Source: Pseudomonas sp. PB120
GTDB taxonomy: Bacteria; Pseudomonadota; Gammaproteobacteria; Pseudomonadales; Pseudomonadaceae
Reading direction: 5' to 3'
Assembly (NCBI RefSeq): GCF_009761815.1
Contig: NZ_RWIN01000038.1
Location: forward strand, 124,001-188,000
Length of the DNA stretch: 64,000 nucleotides
A program made the translations under genes and the position numbers. Below are positions 35,118 through 43,261 of this stretch, piece by piece. The notes below the pieces were generated by a model. It did no database searches and was not told where the DNA came from. It worked only from the letters and a program-made list of their open reading frames with translations. How positions within the stretch are numbered: position 1 is the stretch's first letter; the number at the start of each line of letters is the position of its first letter.

Positions 35118-35558
35118 ATGATCGACAAAAAACACATCGGCCGCCAACTGCCGACCTTCCTCGCCACCGCCGAGGCCGGGCAACTGCGCTTCTTCGCCAA
35201 GTCCATCGGTGAAACCAACCCGATCTACTTCGACGAACAGGCGGCGCGCGATGCCGGGCATCCGGGCCTGCCGTTGCCACCGACCTTTCTGTTCTCGCTG
35301 GAATTCCAGATTCCGTCCAACGCCTGGCGCGACGAACTGGGCATCGTCACCGCGCGCATCCTGCACGGTGAAGAGTCGTTCCGTTATCACCGCATGGCCT
35401 ATGCCGGCGACACCTTGCGCTTCGATGTGCGCATCGCTGACATCTACGACAAGAAAGGTGGCGCGCTGGAGTTCGTGGTGCGCGAAACCCGAGTCACCAA
35501 TCAGCGCGGTGAGCACGTTGCGGATCTGCGCAGCGTGCTTGTGCAGCGCAACAGCTGA
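35118..35558 (+). CDS. MaoC-like dehydratase, N-terminal-type (FAS1_DH) single hotdog
   Basis: The 146-residue protein MIDKKHIGRQLPTFLATAEAGQLRFFAKSIGETNPIYFDEQAAR is the N-terminal hotdog type of double MaoC hydratases; it lacks the catalytic Asp/His hydratase motif. A good AAAGGAG lies before the ATG at 35118. The open frame extends upstream to 34890 inside the thiolase gene, but that part is a shadow. It likely forms a heterodimer with the next gene product, as described for ChsH1-ChsH2 in steroid side-chain degradation. Confidence 0.85.
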   Translation: MIDKKHIGRQLPTFLATAEAGQLRFFAKSIGETNPIYFDEQAARDAGHPGLPLPPTFLFSLEFQIPSNAWRDELGIVTARILHGEESFRYHRMAYAGDTLRFDVRIADIYDKKGGALEFVVRETRVTNQRGEHVADLRSVLVQRNS

Positions 35559-35572
35559 AGCGGAGAACCCTG

Positions 35573-35989
35573 ATGAACGCGATAAGCCTGGAAAAAATCA
35601 ACATCGGCGACACCCTGCCGCCCCTGGCCCTGCCGCCGGTCAATCGCACCACCCTGGCGCTGTTCGCCGGTGCGTCGGGCGATCACAACGCCATTCACAT
35701 CGACACCGATTACGCACGCCGCGCCGGCATGCCCGATGTGTTCGCCCACGGCATGTTGTCGATGGCCTACCTCGGCCGCCTGCTGACCCAGTGGGTCGAT
35801 CAGCGCCAGTTGCGCGAGTTCGGTGTGCGCTTTCTCGGCATCACCCACCTGGGCCATCAGATCACCTGCACCGGCACCGTCGTCGACCGCTTTGAAGTCC
35901 AGGGCGAGCAACGCATCAAGGTCGAAGTGCGCACCACCAACCAATACGGCGAGACCAAGATTGTTGGTGACGCCGTGATCGCTCTGTAA
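35573..35989 (+). CDS. MaoC-like enoyl-CoA hydratase, catalytic hotdog
   Basis: The 138-residue protein has the hydratase motif FAGASGDHNAIHIDTDYARRAGMPDVFAHGMLSMAYLGRLL, with the Asp and His expected for catalysis. GGAG precedes its ATG. It overlaps functionally with the preceding non-catalytic hotdog; together they would make one hydratase site for bulky 2-enoyl-CoAs. The 14-bp gap supports coupling. Confidence 0.88.
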   Translation: MNAISLEKINIGDTLPPLALPPVNRTTLALFAGASGDHNAIHIDTDYARRAGMPDVFAHGMLSMAYLGRLLTQWVDQRQLREFGVRFLGITHLGHQITCTGTVVDRFEVQGEQRIKVEVRTTNQYGETKIVGDAVIAL

Positions 35990-36019
35990 ATAAAACTGAT
36001 AACTGAGGAGCAACACCCC

Positions 36020-36844
36020 ATGGCAAAACTCGACGGCAAAGTCGCACTGGTCACCGGTTCCGGCCGCGGCATCGGCCAGCAAATCGCCCTGAAACTGGCG
36101 AGCGAAGGCGCACGCATCGTGATCAACGACCTGGACGCCGATCCGGCCCACGAGACCGCGGAACTGATCCGCAAGAGGGGCGGTGAAGCCGCGGTCTGCC
36201 ACGGCAACGTCAGCGCCCCGGACTTCGGCGACCGCTACATCAAGACCGCGATGGACACCTTTGGCGGCATCGACATCATCGTCAACAACGCCGGTTACAC
36301 CTGGGACGACGTGATCCAGAAGATGAGCGACGAGCAGTGGTACGCGATCCTCGACTGCCACATGACCGCGCCGTTCCGCATCCTGCGTGCGGCCTACCCG
36401 ATCATCAAGGCCCAGGCTCAGGCGGATGCAGCCGCCGAGCGCGAGGTGTTCCGCAAAGTGGTGAACATTTCTTCGGTGTCGGCCCTCAACGGCAACGCCG
36501 GACAGATGAACTACTCTTCGGCCAAGGCCGGTGTGATCGGCATGACCCGTGCGCTGGCGCGCGAGTGGGGCCGCTTCAAGGTGAACGTCAATGCCGTGGC
36601 CTTCGGTTTCATCGAAACCCGCATGACCAAGGCCGACGCCCACGCCGGTGCGACCGTGAACATCGAAGGCCGGGACATCCGTGTCGGCATCAGCCCGGAA
36701 GCCGCCAAATCCTTCGCCCAGCGCAACCCGCTAGGTCGTCCGGGCACCGTGCAGGAAGCGGCGGACGCGGTGTATCTGTTCTGCTCGCCGGAGTCGAACT
36801 ACATCACCGCACAGACCATCGCTGTCGCCGGCAATCTGCAATAA
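36020..36844 (+). CDS. Short-chain dehydrogenase/reductase, probable 3-hydroxyacyl-CoA dehydrogenase
   Basis: The 274-residue SDR has the cofactor motif VTGSGRGIGQQIALKLA, NNAG, the catalytic Ser (NISSVSALNG) and YSSAK as YxxxK, and a FIETRM-type end loop. It resembles the SDRs that oxidise the 3-hydroxyl in multi-ring or branched acyl-CoA pathways. It follows the MaoC pair by 30 bp and would supply the 3-oxo-acyl-CoA for the thiolases. CTGAGGAG precedes the ATG. Confidence 0.88.
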   Translation: MAKLDGKVALVTGSGRGIGQQIALKLASEGARIVINDLDADPAHETAELIRKRGGEAAVCHGNVSAPDFGDRYIKTAMDTFGGIDIIVNNAGYTWDDVIQKMSDEQWYAILDCHMTAPFRILRAAYPIIKAQAQADAAAEREVFRKVVNISSVSALNGNAGQMNYSSAKAGVIGMTRALAREWGRFKVNVNAVAFGFIETRMTKADAHAGATVNIEGRDIRVGISPEAAKSFAQRNPLGRPGTVQEAADAVYLFCSPESNYITAQTIAVAGNLQ

Positions 36845-36850
36845 ATAAAA

Positions 36851-36881
36851 CCGTAGGAGCGAGCGTGCTCGCTCCCACAGG
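36851..36881. repeat. Single REP hairpin
   Basis: GTAGGAGCGAGC and GCTCGCTCCCAC form a tight hairpin with a 2-nt loop. It lies between the SDR stop and the TetR start and could reduce read-through to the regulator. Confidence 0.75.
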
Positions 36882-36896
36882 CCGCAGGATCAAACC

Positions 36897-37544
36897 ATGA
36901 ACATGACTGAAAACAACATCCGCCTGGCCGCCATCAAACTGATCTCGCGTAACGGCTACGGCTCGATGAGTCTGCGTCAGCTCGCCACTGAAGCCGGCGT
37001 CAACGCCTCGACGCTGTATCTTTACTACAAAGACAAGAACGAACTACTGCTGGAGCTGATCCTCGAGTACTTCCAGGGGTTGTCTCGGGAGTGGACCCGG
37101 CGCCGGCCGAAAAAGGCTGTGACCGCCGATGTAAAACTGCGCGCCTTTATCGCCTGCCACGTGCGCTATCACCTCGAACATCAGGACGAGGCCAAGCTCG
37201 GCAACCTGGAGTGCAGAAGCCTCGACGAAGAGGATCTGGAACAGGTCCGCCAGGCCCGGCGCCTGTACCTGAAAGCGTTGCAGGAACTGCTGGAACAGGG
37301 CGTCAAGGATGGTTCGCTCAGTTGCGCCGAACCGAAACTGATGGCGCGTACCCTGTTCAACATGCTTACCCACGCCTGCGTCTGGTACCAGGACAAAGGT
37401 TGCTGGGGCATTGATGACGTTATTCGACATTACTCGGAGCTGGTGCTGAAAATGCTCGGTGTCACACCCGTCCCGTCGCCGCGGGTCTGCGCCCCGCGAA
37501 CCGTGGTGAATCGGCGCTCCGCACCGATGGAGATTCGTTCATGA
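36897..37544 (+). CDS. TetR-family transcriptional regulator
   Basis: The 215-residue protein has an N-terminal TetR helix-turn-helix: IRLAAIKLISRNGYGSMSLRQLATEAGVNASTLYLYYKDKNELL (residues 6-50). A helical ligand-binding domain with a LEYFQGLSREW start follows. A good CAGGA precedes the ATG. It is encoded at the end of the beta-oxidation operon, so an acyl-CoA is a likely ligand. It is also a candidate for binding the 17-bp palindrome, whose size and symmetry suit TetR proteins. Confidence 0.88.
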   Translation: MNMTENNIRLAAIKLISRNGYGSMSLRQLATEAGVNASTLYLYYKDKNELLLELILEYFQGLSREWTRRRPKKAVTADVKLRAFIACHVRYHLEHQDEAKLGNLECRSLDEEDLEQVRQARRLYLKALQELLEQGVKDGSLSCAEPKLMARTLFNMLTHACVWYQDKGCWGIDDVIRHYSELVLKMLGVTPVPSPRVCAPRTVVNRRSAPMEIRS

Positions 37545-38170
37545 GCGACCTCATGCAGCCGTTTTCCATGGCCGGCAAGACGGTGCTGGTGGCCGATGCC
37601 ACTACCCGCCTGGGCGCGCATTTCGCCCGTCTGATCAGCCTTGCCGGAGCCCGGGTGGCGCTCGGCGCGCAGCACCCTTCGCAACTGGAGCAATTGGCGG
37701 CAGACCTGCGCTGGGAAGGTGGCGAAGTGTTGATCGTCAGTCTCGACAATGCACGTCGACCCAGCATCGAAGCCGCGCTAGACGTCGTGCAGGAACGTTT
37801 CGGCAGCGTTGATGTACTGATCAACAACAGCTGCGAACACGAGCACATGGCCCTGAACAATCACCTCGTTCACTGCACCAGCCTGCATATGATCAGGGCA
37901 GAACGCGGTGGCAGCATCGTCAATATCGAGCCGCCCCGCCCCATCAGCGTGCCCAACCCCTGCCTGCGCAGCAACAGCAGCCTGATCCGAATGAGCCGTG
38001 CCATGGCCCAGTCGCTGACGCCACACCGCATTCGCGTCAACGTCATCGCTGCCGGTCGGGACAAGGGCGCCGCCCTTCAAAAACTAAACGGCCCCCTGCT
38101 TTTGCTGGCCAGCGGTGCAGGTGCCAGCGTCACCGGTGCCGTGCTGCACATCGACAGCCACAACATCTGA
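37541..38170 (+). CDS. Degenerate short-chain dehydrogenase-like protein
   Basis: The 209-residue protein has an SDR-like fold pattern: KTVLVADATTRLGAHFARLISLAGARVALGAQ, VDVLINNS and IRVNVIAAG. The glycine-rich loop is changed and the YxxxK pair is absent (NSSLIRMS at that place), so the usual oxidoreductase chemistry is unlikely. Its ATG overlaps the TetR stop (ATGA), which means strict coupling. A regulatory or binding role together with TetR, or simple decay, are both possible. Confidence 0.75.
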   Translation: MSDLMQPFSMAGKTVLVADATTRLGAHFARLISLAGARVALGAQHPSQLEQLAADLRWEGGEVLIVSLDNARRPSIEAALDVVQERFGSVDVLINNSCEHEHMALNNHLVHCTSLHMIRAERGGSIVNIEPPRPISVPNPCLRSNSSLIRMSRAMAQSLTPHRIRVNVIAAGRDKGAALQKLNGPLLLLASGAGASVTGAVLHIDSHNI

Positions 38171-38185
38171 GCGAACGCCCACCTA

Positions 38186-38270
38186 CCGTAGACGCTGGCT
38201 AGCCGGCGAATATGCCTACAAACATTACGCCGCTGTCAAAACGCCATCGCTGGCAAGCCATCGTCTACGG
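38186..38270. repeat. REP-like inverted pair
   Basis: CCGTAGACGCTGGCTAGCCG on the left and GGCAAGCCATCGTCTACGG on the right are inverted with a few mismatches, at the end of the operon. It is a diverged REP type. Confidence 0.65.
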
Positions 38271-38319
38271 AAGACTGACTCTAACCACGTGATCCGCATC
38301 GCCCGGCCAGTTTTCGCAG

Positions 38320-38336
38320 CCACCTGATTTGGGTGG
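38320..38336. promoter_or_regulatory. 17-bp palindromic operator, site G
   Basis: CCACCTGATTTGGGTGG has perfect outer CCACC/GGTGG arms of the cluster motif (one mismatch to CCACCC). It lies 76 bp before the sulfatase start. Confidence 0.6.
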
Positions 38337-38411
38337 CGTGTCGACGCGCAAGACGCTCGAACATGGAGACTGGTCGCCCTGCGCGACGCCCGTCAACAAG
38401 GAGCCAGTCAG

Positions 38412-39992
38412 ATGACTCGCATAAAAAAGTGGCTGCCGAAACTCGCCCTGATGGCGACTACGGTCATGGCGCTGTCGGCAACGGCCGGCGCCGCGGAAAA
38501 ACCCAACATTCTGGTGATCTTCGGCGATGACATCGGCCAGACCAACATCAGCGCCTATTCCATGGGTGTGGTCGGCTACAAGACGCCGAACATCGACCGC
38601 ATTGCCCACGAAGGTATGCTGTTCACCGACTACTACGCGGAGAACAGCTGCACTGCCGGACGCTCGTCGTTCATCACCGGGCAGTCACCGCTGCGCACGG
38701 GTCTGACGAAAGTCGGTGTACCGGGTGCGCCCATCGGGATACAGAAGCGCGACATCACCATCGCCCAGGCGCTCAAGTCCCAGGGATATGCCACCGGCCA
38801 GTTCGGCAAGAACCATCTGGGTGACAAGGACGAGTTCCTGCCGACCAACCACGGTTTCGACGAGTTCTTCGGCAATCTCTATCACCTCAATGCCGAGGAA
38901 GAACCCGAACGCCCCTACTGGCCCAAGGATGACCCGGACTTCGTCAAATCCCGCACCCCACGCGGGGTGATTCACAGCTTCGCCGACGGCAAGATCGAAG
39001 ACACCGGTGCGCTGACCACCAAGCGCATGGAAACCATCGACGATGAAACCACCGCCGCCGCCCAAGCGTTCATCGAGAAACAGGCCAAGGCGGATAAACC
39101 TTTCTTCGTCTGGATGAACACCACCCGCATGCACGTGTTTACCCACGTGCGTGATTCGATGAAGGGTCAGAGCGGCATGCCCGGCAACGAATATGCCGAT
39201 GGCATGCTCGAACACGACGGCGACGTTGGTAAACTGCTGAAAACCCTTGATGACCTGAAAATCGCCGACAACACCATCGTGGTCTACACCACCGACAACG
39301 GCCCGAACCAGTTCTCCTGGCCGGACGCGGCGACCACGCCGTTCCGCAACGAGAAGAACTCCAACTGGGAAGGCGCCTATCGTGTTCCGGCCATTGTGCG
39401 CTGGCCAGGCAAGATCAAGGCAGGTGAAGTGTCCAACGAGATGTTCTCGGGCATGGACTGGTTCCCGACGCTGCTCGCTGCTGCCGGCGAAAACGATGTA
39501 AAAAACAAGCTTCTCAAAGGCTGGGCGCCCACCTCGGGTGCCAGCAGTTTCAAGGTCCACCTGGACGGCTACAACCAACTACCCTACCTGACTGGCCAAC
39601 AGCCCAAGGGCGAACGTCGCGAGTTCTACTACTTCAACGATGACGGCGTGCTGGTGTCGATGCGCTACGACAACTGGAAAGTGGTGTTCGCCGAGCAACG
39701 CGAGCCCGGAGGCTTCATGGTATGGAGCAGCCCGTTCGTGCCGTTGCGCGTGCCCAAACTGTTCAACTTGCGGATGGACCCCTATGAAAGGGCCGACATG
39801 GTCTCGGATCAGTATTACGACTGGACCGTGAAGAACTCTTACCTGCTGGCAGCGGGTGTGGCCAAGGCGGCCAGGTTCCTGCAAACCTTCGTCGAATATC
39901 CACCGAGTCAGAAACCAGCCAGCTTCAGTGTTGACCAGATCCGTGCTGCCGTAGATGCCAAAATTGCCGAAAAAATGAAAGCCACACAGTAA
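38412..39992 (+). CDS. Periplasmic arylsulfatase-family sulfatase
   Basis: The 526-residue protein has a Sec signal peptide (residues 1-28, ATAGAAE end), metal-site FGDD at residues 37-40, and the formylglycine motif CTAGRSSFITG at Cys80. TTDNGPNQFSW carries later metal ligands. The CxAxR form of the motif is accepted by formylglycine-type maturation. It would remove sulfate from an ester in the periplasm. The 17-bp motif in its promoter ties it to the beta-oxidation genes. AAGGAG precedes the ATG. Confidence 0.9.
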   Translation: MTRIKKWLPKLALMATTVMALSATAGAAEKPNILVIFGDDIGQTNISAYSMGVVGYKTPNIDRIAHEGMLFTDYYAENSCTAGRSSFITGQSPLRTGLTKVGVPGAPIGIQKRDITIAQALKSQGYATGQFGKNHLGDKDEFLPTNHGFDEFFGNLYHLNAEEEPERPYWPKDDPDFVKSRTPRGVIHSFADGKIEDTGALTTKRMETIDDETTAAAQAFIEKQAKADKPFFVWMNTTRMHVFTHVRDSMKGQSGMPGNEYADGMLEHDGDVGKLLKTLDDLKIADNTIVVYTTDNGPNQFSWPDAATTPFRNEKNSNWEGAYRVPAIVRWPGKIKAGEVSNEMFSGMDWFPTLLAAAGENDVKNKLLKGWAPTSGASSFKVHLDGYNQLPYLTGQQPKGERREFYYFNDDGVLVSMRYDNWKVVFAEQREPGGFMVWSSPFVPLRVPKLFNLRMDPYERADMVSDQYYDWTVKNSYLLAAGVAKAARFLQTFVEYPPSQKPASFSVDQIRAAVDAKIAEKMKATQ

Positions 39993-40005
39993 GACCGCTC
40001 GACCG

Positions 40006-40037
40006 CCGCTCGCTCTTGCCGGCGAGCGGACTTTTTT
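40006..40037 (+). terminator. Rho-independent terminator after the sulfatase
   Basis: CCGCTCGC and GCGAGCGG form an 8-bp stem with an 8-nt loop, followed by ACTTTTTT, 14 bp past the sulfatase stop. Confidence 0.85.
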
Positions 40038-40059
40038 ATGGAATGCGAACACATTCGCT

Positions 40060-40104
40060 GTCGGAGCTGGCAAGTCGGATGGCCGCACCGCAGCTCCAAC
40101 AGGA
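40060..40104. repeat. Degenerate REP-like inverted sequence
   Basis: TGTCGGAGCTGGCAAGTCGG and CCGCAGCTCCAACAGG resemble REP ends. The rest of the gap up to 40280 holds no recognisable element. Confidence 0.45.
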
Positions 40105-40281
40105 TTCGTGTTTAATTTGAGTTTTATATAAGGCCATCCGCAATATCCTCACGTGTCGCCAGCATATCGTCGGCCATACCTGCCCCTTACGTCGCCTGCC
40201 CGGCACTGTGGATCCCCGCCATGTTGCTGTCGACAACTGAGCACATTCACTCAATCACCCCCTACAAATCCACTCGATCAT

Positions 40282-40308
40282 TGACCCGCATTCCACCGTC
40301 GCGGGTCA
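40282..40308. promoter_or_regulatory. Inverted repeat just before the OprD porin start
   Basis: TGACCCGC and GCGGGTCA are perfect inverted arms with an 11-nt spacer, and the right arm ends 7 nt before the ATG. The only SD-like purine stretch (GCGGG) lies in the arm, so the hairpin could hide the ribosome site or act as an operator. Confidence 0.4.
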
Positions 40309-40315
40309 TTGAATA

Positions 40316-41608
40316 ATGAAGGTCTTCACCCAATTCTTAATCGGGTCCGTAGTGTTGTTCGCACTGACCGAAACCGCGCTCGCCGGTGGTTTTACCGATG
40401 ATGCCAAAACCGACGTACTCGTTCGCAACTTCTACCTGAACAGCGACTACCGCTCGCCATCGCCCAGCGGAAAAAATTACAAACAGGAATGGGCTCAAGG
40501 GTTTATCGGTACGTTCGTATCCGGTTTCACCGAAGGAACGATCGGCTTCGGTCTCGATGCCCATGCTTTTTACGGGCTGAAACTGGACGGCGGCAAGGGT
40601 CATTCCGGCACTGGATTGCTGCCGGTGGACAGCGACGGTCGCAGCGAGAGCGACTATTCCAGCGCTGGCGGCGCGCTCAAGCTGAAAACTTCGCGCACCA
40701 TCCTCGCCTTTGGCGAAATGACCGTAGAGACACCGGTATTCGATACCTCGGACAAACGCCTGCAACCGGAATACGCCACGGGTTTTCTGCTCAATAGCCG
40801 CGAAATCGACAATGTGAACCTGGTCGCCGGGCATTTCACTGCGTTCAAGAACCAGGACCAATCAACCGGCAAGGGCGACTTTCAGGGGTATGGCGCCAAC
40901 ACGAAGGCTGGCGGCATCAGCTTTGTCGGCGCGGATCTGTTCAGCGACAGTCCACTAGGAGGTGCGCTGTACGCCTCCGACCTCAGTGAAACCTGGCACC
41001 AGTACTATGCCAATCTGCACTTCAAACAGTCAGGTGTATTGCTCGACGCCAACCTGTATCACACCAGGGATTCTGGTGAGGCACTGGCCGGAGAAATCGA
41101 TAACACCGCTTTCAGTCTCTCAGGCAAATACAAATTCGGACCCCATGCGGTGCTGCTCGGCTGGCAACGGATCAACGGCGACACGCCATTTGATTTCGTC
41201 GGCGGCGACTCGATCTATCTGGCCAACTCGATCAAATACGCTGACTTCAATGGCGCTCACGAACGCTCGTGGCAAGCCCGTTATGATTTCGATCTGGGTG
41301 CGTTCGGCATTCCCGGTCTGAATTTCATGACCCGCTACGTGTCCGGCAGCCACATCGACGGCACCCACGCACCCAAAGGTGGCGCCTATAACCCGTTCGA
41401 CGCGGACACCGGTGAGTACCAGCCACAACAAGGCGACGGCGGCCGTCATTGGGAGCGTGATATCGACCTGCACTACGTCGTCCAGTCCGGTGCGGCCAAG
41501 GATCTTTCAGTGCAACTGTCCCACGTCTCGCACCGGGCTAATAGCGCTCAGGCGGGTGATGACATTGACCGGATCTACGTGGTGATCCAGTACCCGCTGG
41601 GGTTCTGA
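40316..41608 (+). CDS. OprD-family outer-membrane porin
   Basis: The 430-residue protein has a signal peptide (FLIGSVVLFALTETALAGGF), the OprD start (DDAKTDVLVRNFYLNSDYR), the EWAQGFIGTFVSGFTEGTIGFGLDAHAFYGLKLDGG block and a terminal strand ending YVVIQYPLGF with the aromatic end residue. OprD porins admit small carboxylates, amino acids or peptides. It is separated from the sulfatase by a terminator and is probably expressed on its own. The substrate is not clear from sequence. Confidence 0.9.
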   Translation: MKVFTQFLIGSVVLFALTETALAGGFTDDAKTDVLVRNFYLNSDYRSPSPSGKNYKQEWAQGFIGTFVSGFTEGTIGFGLDAHAFYGLKLDGGKGHSGTGLLPVDSDGRSESDYSSAGGALKLKTSRTILAFGEMTVETPVFDTSDKRLQPEYATGFLLNSREIDNVNLVAGHFTAFKNQDQSTGKGDFQGYGANTKAGGISFVGADLFSDSPLGGALYASDLSETWHQYYANLHFKQSGVLLDANLYHTRDSGEALAGEIDNTAFSLSGKYKFGPHAVLLGWQRINGDTPFDFVGGDSIYLANSIKYADFNGAHERSWQARYDFDLGAFGIPGLNFMTRYVSGSHIDGTHAPKGGAYNPFDADTGEYQPQQGDGGRHWERDIDLHYVVQSGAAKDLSVQLSHVSHRANSAQAGDDIDRIYVVIQYPLGF

Positions 41609-41935
41609 GTGCGGATGTTTAACCAAGCAACAACTAAAGGTTCACAAATCCCGATTTAATGAACCTTCAAGCGGTGTGAATATCTGAAGCCATGATTTCG
41701 CTCCCGCGCTTGATCCGTCACCCGCTCCGCCCTTCCTTCCCGAAGGCAAAAGCCCGTTCCTGCGAAAACCCCCTCTCCAATATCATTCTGGCGTTCTGGG
41801 CGCTGTTTCATTGCCGTCATGCGCGCCCGCCAGATGCAGTCATCGCATCGATTCGAATTCGTTAGCCCCAACAGGACTGGCGCCGGTATCAGACCCGCGC
41901 CTGACCGGCATTCATTTTTCAGAGCAATCGATCGC
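41609..41935. other. Intergenic region with one long-loop hairpin
   Basis: AAGGTTCA (41637-41644) and TGAACCTT (41660-41667) form an 8-bp stem with a 15-nt loop and no T-tract. It may be a weak terminator or operator after the porin gene. The remainder up to the oxidase start shows no further feature. Confidence 0.4.
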
Positions 41936-43252
41936 ATGACTTCAGCTATGCACACTGCCATTGGCGCAGCCCAACGCAGCGCCTCCTATTACACCGCCAG
42001 CCTCAATGACCCGACCCAGTACCCGACATTACAAGGTCAGGTCAGCGTCGACGTGGTGATTATCGGTGGCGGCTTCACCGGTGTCGCCAGCGCCGTGGAG
42101 CTGGCCGAACGCGGACTCAAGGTCGCGATTGTCGAAACCAATCGCATCGGCTGGGGTGCCAGCGGGCGCAACGGTGGCCAGGTCACCGGCAGCCTGTCGG
42201 GCGACGAGGCCATGCGCCAACAGATGCGCAGACGCCTGGGCGACGAAGTGGACGATTTCATCTGGCACCTGCGCTGGCGTGGCCATGAAATCATCGAGCA
42301 ACGGGTGAGCAAGTACGCGATTGCCTGCGACCTCAAGCGCGGTCATTTGCATGCAGCGATGAAGCCCTCACACATGAACGTACTGCGAGCGTTTCACGAT
42401 GAAGCACAACGACGCGGTATGGGCGATCAGGTCACCCTGCTCGATCAGGCCAGCGTGCGCGAGCATCTGGGCAGCGAGCTGTACCAGGGCGCGTTGAAAA
42501 ACACCCGCAACCTGCACCTGCACCCGCTCAATCTTTGTCTGGGTGAAGCTCGCGCCGCACAGAGCCTGGGCGCATTGATCTTCGAGAACTCTGAAGTGCT
42601 GGAGATCGTCCATGGCGACCGGCCTGCGGTTATCACGGCCCAGGGCCGGATCGATGCGCGCCAGGTCCTGCTGGCCGGCGACGTCTACCACAAGCTTGAG
42701 CGCAAACAGCTCAAGGGCAAGATCTTCCCGGCCATGGGCGGCATTGTCACCACCGCTCCGCTCGGCGAGTTGGCGCGCAAGATCAACCCGCACGACCTGG
42801 CCGTTTATGACTGTCGATTTGTTCTCGATTACTACCGTCTGACGGGCGATGGTCGATTGCTGTTCGGCGGTGGTGCCAACTATTCCGGGCGCGATTCGCG
42901 AGACATCGCCGCCGAACTGCGCCCGTGCATCGAGCGCACGTTCCCGGCGCTAAAGGGCGTGGACATCGACTTTCAATGGAGTTGTGCGATGGGCATTGTG
43001 ATGAATCGCATTCCGCAGTTGGGCAAGGTGTCGGACAACGTCTGGTATTGCCAGGGCTATTCCGGGCATGGCATCGCGACGAGCCATATCATGGGAGAGA
43101 TCATGGCTGAGGCGTTGACGGGCACACTGGCGAAGTTCGATACCTTCGCCGGGTGCAAGCACATCAAGGTGCCGCTGGGCGATGTGTTCGGCAACCCGAT
43201 GCTGTCGGTGGGCATGTGGTACTACCAGATGCTGGAAAAGCTTCGCCGATAG
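41936..43252 (+). CDS. FAD-dependent amine/gamma-glutamylputrescine oxidase (PuuB/OrdL-like)
   Basis: The 438-residue DadA/OrdL-like flavoprotein has VDVVIIGGGFTGVASAVELAERG (FAD Rossmann), GWGASGRNGGQVTGSLSGDEA and a late WSCAMGIVMNRIPQLG and YCQGYSGHGIATSHIMGEIMAEAL block. These are typical of gamma-glutamylputrescine oxidases. I start at the ATG at 41936; the in-frame extension to 41819 has no homology-like sequence. With the downstream polyamine-type transporter and aldehyde dehydrogenase it would oxidise a gamma-glutamylated or similar amine. Confidence 0.86.
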   Translation: MTSAMHTAIGAAQRSASYYTASLNDPTQYPTLQGQVSVDVVIIGGGFTGVASAVELAERGLKVAIVETNRIGWGASGRNGGQVTGSLSGDEAMRQQMRRRLGDEVDDFIWHLRWRGHEIIEQRVSKYAIACDLKRGHLHAAMKPSHMNVLRAFHDEAQRRGMGDQVTLLDQASVREHLGSELYQGALKNTRNLHLHPLNLCLGEARAAQSLGALIFENSEVLEIVHGDRPAVITAQGRIDARQVLLAGDVYHKLERKQLKGKIFPAMGGIVTTAPLGELARKINPHDLAVYDCRFVLDYYRLTGDGRLLFGGGANYSGRDSRDIAAELRPCIERTFPALKGVDIDFQWSCAMGIVMNRIPQLGKVSDNVWYCQGYSGHGIATSHIMGEIMAEALTGTLAKFDTFAGCKHIKVPLGDVFGNPMLSVGMWYYQMLEKLRR

Positions 43253-43261
43253 CCCATAAAA

